Shown here: one piece after another, positions 47,242-56,175 of the stretch
Position numbering within the stretch: position 1 is the first letter of the stretch
How the letters are laid out: each line of letters opens with the position of its first letter
From: Chitinophaga pinensis
GTDB lineage: Bacteria; Bacteroidota; Bacteroidia; UKL13-3
Assembly (NCBI GenBank): GCA_945898275.1
Contig: CAMDHZ010000004.1
Coordinates: 62,001 to 126,000 of the forward strand
Direction: 5' to 3'
Length of the DNA stretch: 64,000 nt
Position numbers and translations under genes: made by a program
The notes under the pieces: model-generated
The model's input: the letters and a program-made list of their open reading frames with translations, nothing else
Told to the model about the DNA's origin: nothing
Databases searched by the model: none

Positions 47242-47298
47242 GTTAACCTTAAGGTAATAATAACTTAACGCATACCTAATAACATTAATTTAATATTG
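47242..47298 (+). promoter_or_regulatory. Four-copy 11-base phased TAAY array and promoter of the beta-helix gene
   Basis: TAAC at 47244, TAAT at 47255, TAAC at 47266 and TAAT at 47277 are spaced exactly 11 bases apart, within units GTTAACCTTAA, GGTAATAATAA, CTTAACGCATA and CCTAATAACAT. TAATATTG at 47291-47298, one mismatch from the -7 consensus, begins 14 bases after the last TAAY, the same distance as at the receptor promoter. The ATG follows at 47325. Confidence 0.72.
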
Positions 47299-47324
47299 CT
47301 AATCTAATTTTAACTTCAAACTAT

Positions 47325-50300
47325 ATGAAAAAGATTGCCTTAATCATTCTAGTTAGTTTTATTTCCGTTTTAACCTTTGCCCAAAAAGCAAGGACAATCA
47401 TTGGAAATATTACAAGCAACACCACTTTTTACAGCGATACTGTCTACACCTTAGATGGATTTGTTTATGTAAAAAACAATGCTATCCTCACCATCCAGCC
47501 TGGTACCATTATCAAAGGTAAGGCAGGAAATAGGTCTACACTAATTGTTACCCGTAATGGTAGAATTGAAGCCAACGGAACAGCTAACAGACCAATTGTA
47601 TTCACATCCGAAAAAGCAACTGGTTTACGTTCAAAAGGAGACTGGGGAGGTATAGTTATTTTAGGTAAGGCAAAAATCAATCGCCCTACAGATTGTACTA
47701 CTTGTCCTGGATCAACTGTTGCAGCTGCTGAAGCTGGCATTCAAAATGCAGTTGAAGGTGATGTAGACAATGCAGCAGGTGATGCTTTATATGGTGGAAA
47801 TGATGATACCCACAATGCTGGTACTTTGCGTTATGTGCGTATAGAATACGCAGGAACTGTTATCACTCCAGGAAACGAAATCAATGGATTAACCATGGGT
47901 GGTATTGGTAAGCAAACAACAATTGAATATGTTCAAGTTTCATTTGCTGATGATGATGCATTTGAGTGGTTTGGTGGAACAGCAGATGCTAAGTATTTAG
48001 TTTCTCACCGCAATGTGGATGATGATTTAGATACAGATTTTGGTTTTACTGGTAGAATCCAATTTGCATTGGTTCAACGCGATTCAAACTTATTTGATGT
48101 TGGTACTGGTCCAACTACTAATGGTTTTGAATCTGATAATGATGGTTCAGGAACAGAAGCTCAACCTTATACTAATCCAACCTTCTCAAATGTAACGGTT
48201 GTAGGTCCTTTAGCAAATGGCAGAATATTAGGTTATTCAAACTCATTTAACAATGGTGCTCGTATCCGTCGTAACTCTTCAACCTCAATTTATAACTCAA
48301 TTTTTATGGGTTGGAATGAAGGTGTTTTTATTGATGGAACACGCACAGGACAAAAGCTTCAAAACGATTCAATGAGCTTTAAGAACAATATCCTTGCAGG
48401 TAACCTTCGTGCAGTAAATAATTCTTCTGCTTCTGGTGCGCGTACAAAAGTTTTAAGTCTAAACGATTCAATCCTTAGTGCTGATGGAATTTTAAATAAT
48501 CCTTTCAACTATACTAGTCCTAATTTTGCTCCTGCAGCTGGTTCTCCAGCTTTAACAGGTGCATCATTTACAGATGCACGTGTTGCAGATGGTTTCTTTA
48601 CTCAAACTGCATATCGTGGTGCAATTGATCCAAGCAACAATTGGACAAATTGCTGGTGTAACTTTAACCCTCAAATTACTAATTATGATAATGGTCCTTT
48701 GAACTTGTTACCATTAACTTATGATGCTGGTAAAGATTCAACAATCTGTTCAGGCAGATCTTTGGTAATTGGTCAAAATTTAACTGGACCTTACAAAGCA
48801 ACTTGGTCGCCTGCTGCTGGCTTAAGTTCAACAACTGCCGCTCGTCCAACTGCAAATCCAACTACAACTACTAAATATTTTGTAACTGTTAGAGATTCAA
48901 TCACAGGTTGTTCATTAGTAGATAGCATCACTGTAACTGTAAATACTACGCCAACTGCTAACTTTACAAGTGCACCTGGCACTGGTGCAGGTGTTGTTAA
49001 TTTTACAAATACTTCAACTAATGCAACAACTTATAGCTGGAATTTTGGAGATGGTAACACTTCAACAACTGCAAGCCCAAGCAATACATATGCTGCAAAC
49101 GGAACTTACACAGTTGCATTAACTGCTATTTCTGGAACTTGCTCAAATGCTACAAGCAGACAAATCAATGTTTCTGGAATTGCTTCGCCTACTAGAGCTT
49201 TCACAGGAGACATTACAGGTAACACTACTTTCTTTGCCGACACTATTTATATCATCAACGGTTATACTTTTGTAAAGAATAATGCAGTATTAACCATTCA
49301 GCCAGGTACTATCATTAAAGGTGGTGCTAATAAAGCAACTTTAGTTATCACACGTAATGGTAGAATTGAAGCAAATGGAACAAAAAATCAACCAATTGTT
49401 TTCACTTCTGCTAAGCCAGCTGGCCAACGTAACAAAGGAGATTGGGGTGGTTTAGTTGTTCTTGGTAAAGCAAAATTAAATAGGCCAACAGATTGTTCTA
49501 CTTGTCCAGGTGCTGCGGTTGCAGCTACAGAAGCAGGTATACAAAATGCAGTTGAAGGTGATATTGACAATGCTAATGGTGATGCACTTTATGGTGGTAA
49601 TGATGATACTCATAATGCGGGTACATTACGTTTTGTGCGTATCGAGTATGCTGGTACAGTTATCACTCCTGGTAACGAAATCAATGGTTTAACCATGGGT
49701 GGACTTGGAAAGCAAACTAAAATTGAGTATGTTCAAGTTTCATTTGCGGATGATGACGGTTTTGAGTGGTTTGGTGGCAACGTTGATGCAAAATACTTAG
49801 TTTCTCACCGCAACGTAGATGATGATTTGGATGTTGATTTTGGGTTTTCTGGTAAAATTCAATTTGCCTTGGTTCAACGTGATTCTAATTTGTTTGATGT
49901 TGGTTCTGGTCCTACAACCAATGGCTTTGAATCTGATAACGATGGTTCAGGTACAGAATCTAAGCCTTATACTGACCCAACTTTCTCTAACATAACAGTT
50001 GTTGGTCCTTTAGCTAATAACAGAGTTTTAGGATACGGTAACTCATTTAACAATGGTGCGCGCATTCGTCGTAATTCTTCAACTTCTATTTACAACTCAA
50101 TCTTTATGGGTTGGAATGAAGGTGTGTTTGTAGACGGAACTCGTACAGGTCAAAAACACCAAAACGACTCAATGAGCTTTAAGAACAATATCCTTGCAGG
50201 TAACTTACGCGCAGTAAACAATTCTTCAGCTTCAGGCGCTCGTGCTAAAGTTTTAAGCCAAAACGATTCTATCTTAAGTGCAGATGGTATTTTAGGTAAT

Positions 50301-51299
50301 CCTTTCAACTATACTAATCCTAGTTTTGCTCCTGTTGCAGGTTCTCCTGCTTTAACGGGTGCTGCATTTACTGATGCACGCGTTGCAGATGGTTTCTTTA
50401 CACAAACTCCTTTCCGTGGTGCTATGGGTAATAACCCTGATAGTAACTGGACTAACTGCTGGTGTAATTTTGACCCTCAAAACACTAACTATAATGCTTC
50501 TCCAATCAACAACCCAGGTGCTACAGCTAATTTCACTGCTCCTGCTACTTCAAGTACTTTGAAAGTTGATTTCGCAAATAGTTCTTCTAATGCAACTTCA
50601 TACTTCTGGGATTTTGGTGTTGCTTCTAGCACAACTGATACCTCAAGTGCAATGAGCCCTAGCTTCACTTATCCTGCAAATGGAAAATACACAGTTACAT
50701 TAACTGCTAGAAGCAAGTGTGGTAATTCAGTTAAGACTTTTGAAATTACCATCAATGATGTTAGCATTCTACCTGTTGTTGACTTTACCTTTGTTCAAAA
50801 TACAAGCAATGGTTCTCGTGAACTTACCTTTACCAATGCAACAGTAGAAAAAGGTTTAACCATTAACTACTCTTGGAAATTTGGAGATGGCAACACAGCC
50901 GCTACTAAAAATGCAACGCATACTTATACTGCAAATGGCGATTTTAAAGTTACCCTTATTGCAACACATATTTATGGTGTTGATTCAGTAAGCAAAACCA
51001 TTAATGTGGTAGCTACTTCGGTTGCTGAGCAAGCAGCATTGTTTAATAGCTTTGTGGTATATCCAAATCCAACTAGAGATGTTGCTTTTGTAGATTTCGG
51101 TTTGAACCAAACTGAAAGCGTTAGTGTATCTGTAATGGATTTAACCGGCAAGGAAATTATCAATATCCCTGCTTCTAAATTCAATACCGGCAAACATACC
51201 ATGGAAATCGGTACAGCTATCCTTAGCGAAGGTATGTACATGGTTAGAATTAGTGGTGCTAATGCAGCATTAACTTCTAGGTTAGTTATTATCAAATAA
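47325..51299 (+). CDS. Secreted protein with duplicated beta-helix modules, PKD domains and T9SS sorting domain
   Basis: Predicted surface or extracellular protein of 1324 residues. The signal peptide ends at LTFAQ (about 19). Two copies of a module of about 440 residues follow (about 22-465 and 623-1050). Each opens with short beta-strands of the type VYVKNNAILTIQPGTIIKG and contains GDWGG, NAVEGD, YGGNDDTHNAGTLRYVRIEY and DDDLDTDFGF, an arrangement that looks like a parallel beta-helix with acidic calcium-type sites. PKD domains occur near 545-615 (WNFGDG), 1066-1145 and 1152-1230 (WKFGDG). The T9SS type A sorting domain starts at FVVYPNPTRDVAF. It follows the TonB receptor and shares its operator type, so it may capture or present the receptor's ligand; this is inference. 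No catalytic site was recognised. Confidence 0.85.
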   Translation: MKKIALIILVSFISVLTFAQKARTIIGNITSNTTFYSDTVYTLDGFVYVKNNAILTIQPGTIIKGKAGNRSTLIVTRNGRIEANGTANRPIVFTSEKATGLRSKGDWGGIVILGKAKINRPTDCTTCPGSTVAAAEAGIQNAVEGDVDNAAGDALYGGNDDTHNAGTLRYVRIEYAGTVITPGNEINGLTMGGIGKQTTIEYVQVSFADDDAFEWFGGTADAKYLVSHRNVDDDLDTDFGFTGRIQFALVQRDSNLFDVGTGPTTNGFESDNDGSGTEAQPYTNPTFSNVTVVGPLANGRILGYSNSFNNGARIRRNSSTSIYNSIFMGWNEGVFIDGTRTGQKLQNDSMSFKNNILAGNLRAVNNSSASGARTKVLSLNDSILSADGILNNPFNYTSPNFAPAAGSPALTGASFTDARVADGFFTQTAYRGAIDPSNNWTNCWCNFNPQITNYDNGPLNLLPLTYDAGKDSTICSGRSLVIGQNLTGPYKATWSPAAGLSSTTAARPTANPTTTTKYFVTVRDSITGCSLVDSITVTVNTTPTANFTSAPGTGAGVVNFTNTSTNATTYSWNFGDGNTSTTASPSNTYAANGTYTVALTAISGTCSNATSRQINVSGIASPTRAFTGDITGNTTFFADTIYIINGYTFVKNNAVLTIQPGTIIKGGANKATLVITRNGRIEANGTKNQPIVFTSAKPAGQRNKGDWGGLVVLGKAKLNRPTDCSTCPGAAVAATEAGIQNAVEGDIDNANGDALYGGNDDTHNAGTLRFVRIEYAGTVITPGNEINGLTMGGLGKQTKIEYVQVSFADDDGFEWFGGNVDAKYLVSHRNVDDDLDVDFGFSGKIQFALVQRDSNLFDVGSGPTTNGFESDNDGSGTESKPYTDPTFSNITVVGPLANNRVLGYGNSFNNGARIRRNSSTSIYNSIFMGWNEGVFVDGTRTGQKHQNDSMSFKNNILAGNLRAVNNSSASGARAKVLSQNDSILSADGILGNPFNYTNPSFAPVAGSPALTGAAFTDARVADGFFTQTPFRGAMGNNPDSNWTNCWCNFDPQNTNYNASPINNPGATANFTAPATSSTLKVDFANSSSNATSYFWDFGVASSTTDTSSAMSPSFTYPANGKYTVTLTARSKCGNSVKTFEITINDVSILPVVDFTFVQNTSNGSRELTFTNATVEKGLTINYSWKFGDGNTAATKNATHTYTANGDFKVTLIATHIYGVDSVSKTINVVATSVAEQAALFNSFVVYPNPTRDVAFVDFGLNQTESVSVSVMDLTGKEIINIPASKFNTGKHTMEIGTAILSEGMYMVRISGANAALTSRLVIIK

Positions 51300-51320
51300 G
51301 ATAAGAATCTTAATAATTAA

Positions 51321-51347
51321 AAAAGGGGGCGCAAGCCCCCTTTTTTG
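51321..51347. terminator. Bidirectional terminator between convergent genes
   Basis: The hairpin GGGGGC-GCAA-GCCCCC at 51325-51340 has a stable GNRA tetraloop. It is flanked by an A run on the left and a T run on the right, so it can end transcripts from the beta-helix gene (plus strand) and the thiamine pyrophosphokinase gene (minus strand). Confidence 0.92.
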
Positions 51348-51349
51348 TT

Positions 51350-52012
51350 TTAGTCTTGGCACTCCATCATCAATAGAAACCCTTCTTGATAGCTAATTTT
51401 TACCATGCCATCTTCCAAAGCCTCATTGCTGCTTCCACTTCTAAAACCTATTTGCAAATGCTCATTGTTTAAGTTGTATTTTAATCCACTTGTTATTACA
51501 CCTTTTACTTCCCCAATTGGAATGAGTGAAATAATAGTTCCTGCAACAAACCACTTTTCATAAGTTTTAGGTAAAGCGTAGATTTTAGAATAATCATCAT
51601 ACATTACTAAATTTACTTTTCCTATGTACCTAACCAAGTTGGTGATATTATTTATGGTATGGTCTGAACGCAAACCGGTTGCCCAAATGATATTAATCGC
51701 CGAATGGCCTCTACTGGCCAATAATTCTATTCCCTTTTCTAAATCTGTTTTGTTTTGATCAGGGGTGTGAATGATTTCAATAGGCTGCTGATGTGACACT
51801 TTTTCTTCTGGATTAAAACTCCTATCAAAGTCACCTAGCACTATATCTATTTTTATTCCCAATTCAAGAACCCTGTCTAAGGCGCCATCCAAAACCATAA
51901 CAATTGGATTCCATTCTAATAATTGGTTTAATAATTCATTGCTGCAAGCCGCTCCATTGGCAATTATTAATGCAGGTTCTTGGGTATCTCTTACAACATG
52001 GTGTGATGACAT
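51350..52012 (-). CDS. Thiamine pyrophosphokinase
   Basis: Cytoplasmic enzyme that transfers pyrophosphate from ATP to thiamine to make the cofactor thiamine diphosphate. The 220 residues follow the family plan: ALIIANGAA near 14, VLDGALDRVLELGIKIDIVLGDFD with the metal-binding Asp residues (about 40-62), the DQNKTDLEKGIELL motif near 85, the ATGLRSDHTINNI segment near 112-124, and a C-terminal beta-domain with ISLIPIG and ITSGLKYNL. It stands alone, convergent with the beta-helix gene and sharing its terminator, and divergent from a small membrane-protein gene. Confidence 0.9.
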   Translation of the reverse strand: MSSHHVVRDTQEPALIIANGAACSNELLNQLLEWNPIVMVLDGALDRVLELGIKIDIVLGDFDRSFNPEEKVSHQQPIEIIHTPDQNKTDLEKGIELLASRGHSAINIIWATGLRSDHTINNITNLVRYIGKVNLVMYDDYSKIYALPKTYEKWFVAGTIISLIPIGEVKGVITSGLKYNLNNEHLQIGFRSGSSNEALEDGMVKISYQEGFLLMMECQD

Positions 52013-52060
52013 TTATGCAATATGCAGTTTTTTACTTTTCTTTGAAAATCAAGCAAACAT

Positions 52061-52570
52061 ATGAACCCTAAAAAAATATTATTGACAATACTTCAAGTAA
52101 TTGTTAATGCAGCCTTAATAGGAGCTGCCTACTGGATATTTAAAAATATCGCTTTGCCATTTGCTTATTACACAACATTGTCAACGTATTTTGCAGAGAT
52201 ATTTGTAATTATTGGCCTACTTATTTTTCTGCCGTTGCTTTCTATGAAGATTTTAGGCGTACTCAATTGGTTTAACTTTGGCCTTTCTTCCTTATTGGCA
52301 GTAGGTGTTTTTTACCTTTTTATCTTTTTGAACCAAAGCTTGTCGACACAAAGTTACCAGCGCAGATTTCCTGTAGAACATTCCGAGAAAGTCAGCAATT
52401 ATTATGAACTTGAGGTTTATATCTATGAAAAGAGCAGTAGGGTGTTTTTTACTTGCCCTGCCGATGATTGCCAACGAACCGATACCGTGAAGGTAACCAT
52501 TCACAAAGGAGCATTTGGCTTTCCAATTATCTCGGATAAAATTGATGAATCAAAAAAGCCTGGTTGCTGA
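52061..52570 (+). CDS. Small membrane protein of unknown function
   Basis: I do not recognise a family. The 169-residue protein starts with three hydrophobic helices at about residues 5-27, 43-64 and 70-90. A hydrophilic C-terminal domain of about 75 residues follows, containing two Cys in the motif FFTCPADDCQR near 128-138 and a terminal Cys. The paired Cys could bind metal or form a disulfide if this part is periplasmic. It is divergent from thiamine pyrophosphokinase and is followed by an inverted repeat and the metallo-beta-lactamase-fold gene. The codon use is like its neighbours, so the gene is probably real. Confidence 0.65.
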   Translation: MNPKKILLTILQVIVNAALIGAAYWIFKNIALPFAYYTTLSTYFAEIFVIIGLLIFLPLLSMKILGVLNWFNFGLSSLLAVGVFYLFIFLNQSLSTQSYQRRFPVEHSEKVSNYYELEVYIYEKSSRVFFTCPADDCQRTDTVKVTIHKGAFGFPIISDKIDESKKPGC

Positions 52571-52599
52571 TACTTAAGCCTAACTTTAGTAGCAATTTG

Positions 52600-52624
52600 T
52601 CGATAAATTAGGTTAATTTATCGA
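52600..52624. promoter_or_regulatory. Inverted repeat, possible operator
   Basis: Perfect 10-base arms TCGATAAATT (52600-52609) and AATTTATCGA (52615-52624) flank a 5-base centre. The right side is not followed by a T run, so a terminator is unlikely. The element lies 46 bases before the metallo-beta-lactamase-fold gene and about 30 bases before a TAACCTTG box, a position that suits a regulator binding site. Confidence 0.45.
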
Positions 52625-52670
52625 TAAAGCATATTTCGAATGATTTATTGGTCCTAACCTTGCACCCGAA

Positions 52671-53759
52671 ATGCAGACTTTTATAATTATCGCCTTGCTC
52701 TTAGGTGGAGCAAGTTACTTTTTTTTGACCCAAGCAGTTTTTGGGAGGTTACCTACTGGAACGCGTTTGGAAAGAATCCAGCAATCGCCAAATTATAAGG
52801 AAGGTAAGTTTTTGAACCTAGAACATACCCCTGATTTCGCTCCAGGCATTTCTACTTGGGATGCCGCAAAGTCTTTTCTGAATAAACCCAACAATACCGA
52901 GCCAAAAAGTAACATTCCTTCGGTTCAAACCGACCTAAAAAAATTAGACCCAACATTGCCGCAAGTAATATGGTTTGGGCATTCTTCTTATTTGCTTCAA
53001 ACAGATGGATTAAAATTTTTAATCGATCCTGTATTTAGCGGCAGTGCCTCTCCAATTAGTTTATTTGCTAAGAGTTTTAAGGGTACAGATGTGTACAAAA
53101 CCTCCGATTTTCCATTTATAGATGTTTTAGTGCTAACCCACGATCATTATGATCATTTGGATTATAAAACGATTCTTGAGCTTAAAGGTAATTTTGGAAA
53201 AATTGTAACTTCTTTAGGAGTGGGAGCACACCTTAACCATTGGGGAATTGCAGATTCTCAAATAATTGAATTAGATTGGAACGAATCCGCTAATCTTGGT
53301 GCTCATATTTCCTTAACTGCATTGCCTGCAAGACATTTCTCAGGCAGGAAGTTTACCAGGGCCCAAAGCATTTGGTCATCTTTTGCGCTTAAAACACCTA
53401 CTCGGAAAATTTATCTAGGCGGTGATAGTGGCTTTGGAAAGCATTTTAAAGAAATAGGCGAGCAACATGGTCCTTTTGATTTTGCCTTGTTAGAGTGTGG
53501 TCAATACAATGATATGTGGCCAAATATCCACATGCGCCCAGAAGAAGTAATTTATGCTGCCCAAGATTTGCGTGCAGAGATACTTATGCCAGTACATTAT
53601 GGAAAATTTTCCTTAGCACTGCATCCTTGGAATGAACCTATTAAACGTGTTACAGCTGCAGCTAAAGCAGCACAGCAAAAAATAACCACGCCACTAATTG
53701 GTCAACCTGTTGTATTTGGATACTTTTATCCAGACAGTGCCTGGTGGAACTTTGAGTAA
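52671..53759 (+). CDS. Membrane-anchored metallo-beta-lactamase-fold hydrolase (UlaG/NAPE-PLD-like)
   Basis: Metal-dependent hydrolase of 362 residues with an N-terminal hydrophobic anchor (FIIIALLLGGASYFFLT). The metal-binding motif THDHYDHLD (HxHxDH, near 163-171) is complete. The preceding IWFGHSSYLLQTDGLKFLIDP and following ALPARHFSGR, YLGGDSGFG and MPVHYGKFSLALHPW segments match COG2220 proteins, which include UlaG lactonases and N-acylphosphatidylethanolamine phospholipase D-like enzymes. The longer N-terminal region with FLNLEHTPDF resembles the phospholipase D-like branch, so a lipid or lipid-like substrate is plausible. It precedes a MacAB-like transport operon by 76 bases. Confidence 0.88.
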   Translation: MQTFIIIALLLGGASYFFLTQAVFGRLPTGTRLERIQQSPNYKEGKFLNLEHTPDFAPGISTWDAAKSFLNKPNNTEPKSNIPSVQTDLKKLDPTLPQVIWFGHSSYLLQTDGLKFLIDPVFSGSASPISLFAKSFKGTDVYKTSDFPFIDVLVLTHDHYDHLDYKTILELKGNFGKIVTSLGVGAHLNHWGIADSQIIELDWNESANLGAHISLTALPARHFSGRKFTRAQSIWSSFALKTPTRKIYLGGDSGFGKHFKEIGEQHGPFDFALLECGQYNDMWPNIHMRPEEVIYAAQDLRAEILMPVHYGKFSLALHPWNEPIKRVTAAAKAAQQKITTPLIGQPVVFGYFYPDSAWWNFE

Positions 53760-53835
53760 TACTTTAATGATAATTGTCATTTCCCAAAGGCTATAAGGTA
53801 AGCTATCTTTGTTATTGATTTTAAGTACTATAGAA

Positions 53836-54915
53836 ATGTTCAGAAATATCCTTTTGTTGTTTGTGTTCTTTTTGCTCTTTACTGCATGTAATAAGAAGCA
53901 AGAGTTATTTTACGCCGCTTACAAACCTATTACCCAATCTGTTTATGCCTCAGGTGTTGTTAAAGGTAAAAATCAGTACCAAGTATTTGCTAGAAGCAAT
54001 GGCATCATAAAAGAGGTTTTAGTCTCAGAAGGAGATTTTGTAAAAGAAGGGCAAGCTATCTTAATAATTGATAACGAGGTATTATCGTTGGCTCAAAACA
54101 ATGCAAAAGCCACTGCAAGGTTCAACGATTTGCAAATAAATCAAGACAAGCTTTTAGAGTTACAACAGTCTATGGAAGTGCTAAAAGAAACTTTACATGA
54201 AGACTCAATGCTTTATACTAGGCAATTGATTTTGTTTCAACAACAGGTGGGTTCTAAGCTAGAACTTGAGCAAAGAACTTTAAACTATAAAAGAAGTAAA
54301 GCAAATTATTCCTCTTCGGTATTGAAGTATAATCAGTTGAAAAGGCAAGTAGATTATGCAGCAAAGCAAGCCAAAACAAATGCAGAAATTAGCGAAGCCC
54401 AATTGGGAGATTTAACAGTGAAAAGCGAGTTGAATGGTAGGGTTTTTTCAATTCTAAAGAAGAAAGGTGAGATGGTAACTGCTCAAAGTCCAGTGGCTGT
54501 TATTGCTAATGCCAATACTTTCTATTTAGAGTTATTAGTTGATGAATTTGATATAGCCTTAATAAAGGTTGGACAAAAAGTTTTTTTGAACATGGATAGT
54601 TATAAGGGTAAAGTATTTGAAGCGACGGTGAGTAAGATTATTCCAATTATGAATGAGCGAAATAAAACATTTTTAGTGGAAGCTGATTTTGTGAAATCAC
54701 CCGAGGCGCTTTATCCAAACTTAACTGCCGAAGCCAATATTGTAATTCAAAGTAAAGAAAAGGCATTGCTTGTCCCTAGAAATTTGTTGGTAGATCAGCA
54801 GTTTGTTGTATTAGCAAATGGAGAAAAACGGTTGGTTCAAACCGGATTAATAGACTATGAACAAGTAGAGATTTTGAGTGGGATTACTAAAGAGGATGCG
54901 CTAATTAAGCCATAG
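53836..54915 (+). CDS. Membrane-fusion lipoprotein of an ABC exporter (MacA/HlyD-like)
   Basis: Periplasmic adaptor of 359 residues. The ATG at 53836 gives a lipoprotein signal (LFVFFLLFTAC), while the frame extends upstream only to a TTG at 53809. The barrel-sandwich domain is split (RSNGIIKEVLVSEGDFVKEGQAI near 58 and VKSELNGRVFSILKKKGEMV near 200) around a long coiled-coil hairpin (about 85-190), followed by a beta-barrel domain. It is the first gene of an operon with an FtsX-like permease (5-base gap) and an ATPase, a MacAB-type arrangement. TATCTTTG at 53804-53811 matches the -7 consensus exactly and is the likely promoter, although no clear -33 partner is visible. Confidence 0.88.
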   Translation: MFRNILLLFVFFLLFTACNKKQELFYAAYKPITQSVYASGVVKGKNQYQVFARSNGIIKEVLVSEGDFVKEGQAILIIDNEVLSLAQNNAKATARFNDLQINQDKLLELQQSMEVLKETLHEDSMLYTRQLILFQQQVGSKLELEQRTLNYKRSKANYSSSVLKYNQLKRQVDYAAKQAKTNAEISEAQLGDLTVKSELNGRVFSILKKKGEMVTAQSPVAVIANANTFYLELLVDEFDIALIKVGQKVFLNMDSYKGKVFEATVSKIIPIMNERNKTFLVEADFVKSPEALYPNLTAEANIVIQSKEKALLVPRNLLVDQQFVVLANGEKRLVQTGLIDYEQVEILSGITKEDALIKP

Positions 54916-54920
54916 TAATT

Positions 54921-56174
54921 ATGAAGCTTCTGTTGCAAATAGCATTAACGCTTTTACGCGCACGTTTAAAGCAAACAATTGTAGCGGCTGTGGGCGTAAC
55001 TTTTGGCATTACCATGTTTGTTACCCTTCTAAGTTTTATGAGCGGATTAAACAAAATGCTGGATGGCCTAATTGGCAATAGAACAGCGCATGTACGTTTG
55101 TATAATGAAATAAAAGTAAGTGCTAAGCAGCCTATCAAATTAGCTTATCCAGATACGAGTGCCCATCATTTTATTAGCTCTGTTAAAGCCAGTAATGCTA
55201 GATTAGAAATTTATAATGCCAATAAAATATTACAAACTTTAGATAAGGATGAACGGGTTTTGGGTTACTCAAGAAGGTTGAGTTCTCAAGTGTTTTTTAA
55301 TACTGGTGCTTCAGATATTACTGGTTTTTTAAGTGGGATTGATCCAGAAAAAGAAGTAAGTTATTTTCACTTTGAAGATTATATAACACTTGGTAATGCC
55401 ATTGATGTAAAGCAAATTCCTAATAGCATAATTTTAGGTAAACCACTTGCAGAAACCTTAATGGCAGAAATTGGTGATGTGGTGCAGGTGACAACACCTA
55501 ATGGTGAAAGATTTCAATTGAAAGTAGTAGCCTTATATCAAAGTGGTATTGCCGATTATGATAAAACCCAAAGCTTTGCTTCGCTCTCTACTGTGCAAAA
55601 AGTTACTGGAAAAGGCAATGCTTATATTACCGACATACAAGTAAAGTTGAAAGATATTTTAATGGCTCCGAAAGTTGCTAAAGAATATGGAGGAATATTC
55701 GATCTAGATGCAATTGATATACAAGCTGCCAATTCGCAATTTGAAACTGGCACCCAAGTTAGAACTATTATTTCTTATGCGGTAGGAATTACCCTGCTAA
55801 TTGTGGCTGGTTTTGGAATTTATAACATCCTTAACATGATGATTTATGAAAAGATGGATACCATCGCCATTCTTAAAGCAACTGGTTTTGCCGGCAGAGA
55901 TGTAAAACGGGTATTTTTGATGATTTCTGTAATCATTGGATTGGTAGGTTGTGCAGCAGGATTGGTATTTAGTGTTTTACTCACTACTGCAATTAGTAAG
56001 ATTCCGTTTAATTCTGCCGCTGTGCCAACAGTAAAAACATTTCCAGTAGATATGAACCCAATTTATTTTGTCATAGCATTGGTGTTTACTTTTGCTACTA
56101 CTTGGTTTGCAGGTTGGTTTCCTGCAAGAAAAGCTAGTAAGATAGATCCGGTAATAATTATTAGAGGTAAGTAG
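54921..56174 (+). CDS. FtsX/MacB-like ABC transporter permease
   Basis: Inner-membrane permease of 417 residues with the four-helix layout of the MacB/LolCE/FtsX group. There is one helix at about 18-42 (AAVGVTFGITMFVTLLSFMSG), a large periplasmic domain of about 240 residues, and three helices in the last third (about 287-310, 338-362 and 383-402). The final segment, FPARKASKIDPVIIIRG, is the signature of this family. It lies between the adaptor and the ATPase genes, with only one base between its stop and the ATPase start. Possible cargo includes lipids, lipoproteins or small molecules; nothing in the sequence decides. Confidence 0.92.
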   Translation: MKLLLQIALTLLRARLKQTIVAAVGVTFGITMFVTLLSFMSGLNKMLDGLIGNRTAHVRLYNEIKVSAKQPIKLAYPDTSAHHFISSVKASNARLEIYNANKILQTLDKDERVLGYSRRLSSQVFFNTGASDITGFLSGIDPEKEVSYFHFEDYITLGNAIDVKQIPNSIILGKPLAETLMAEIGDVVQVTTPNGERFQLKVVALYQSGIADYDKTQSFASLSTVQKVTGKGNAYITDIQVKLKDILMAPKVAKEYGGIFDLDAIDIQAANSQFETGTQVRTIISYAVGITLLIVAGFGIYNILNMMIYEKMDTIAILKATGFAGRDVKRVFLMISVIIGLVGCAAGLVFSVLLTTAISKIPFNSAAVPTVKTFPVDMNPIYFVIALVFTFATTWFAGWFPARKASKIDPVIIIRGK

Positions 56175-56175
56175 T

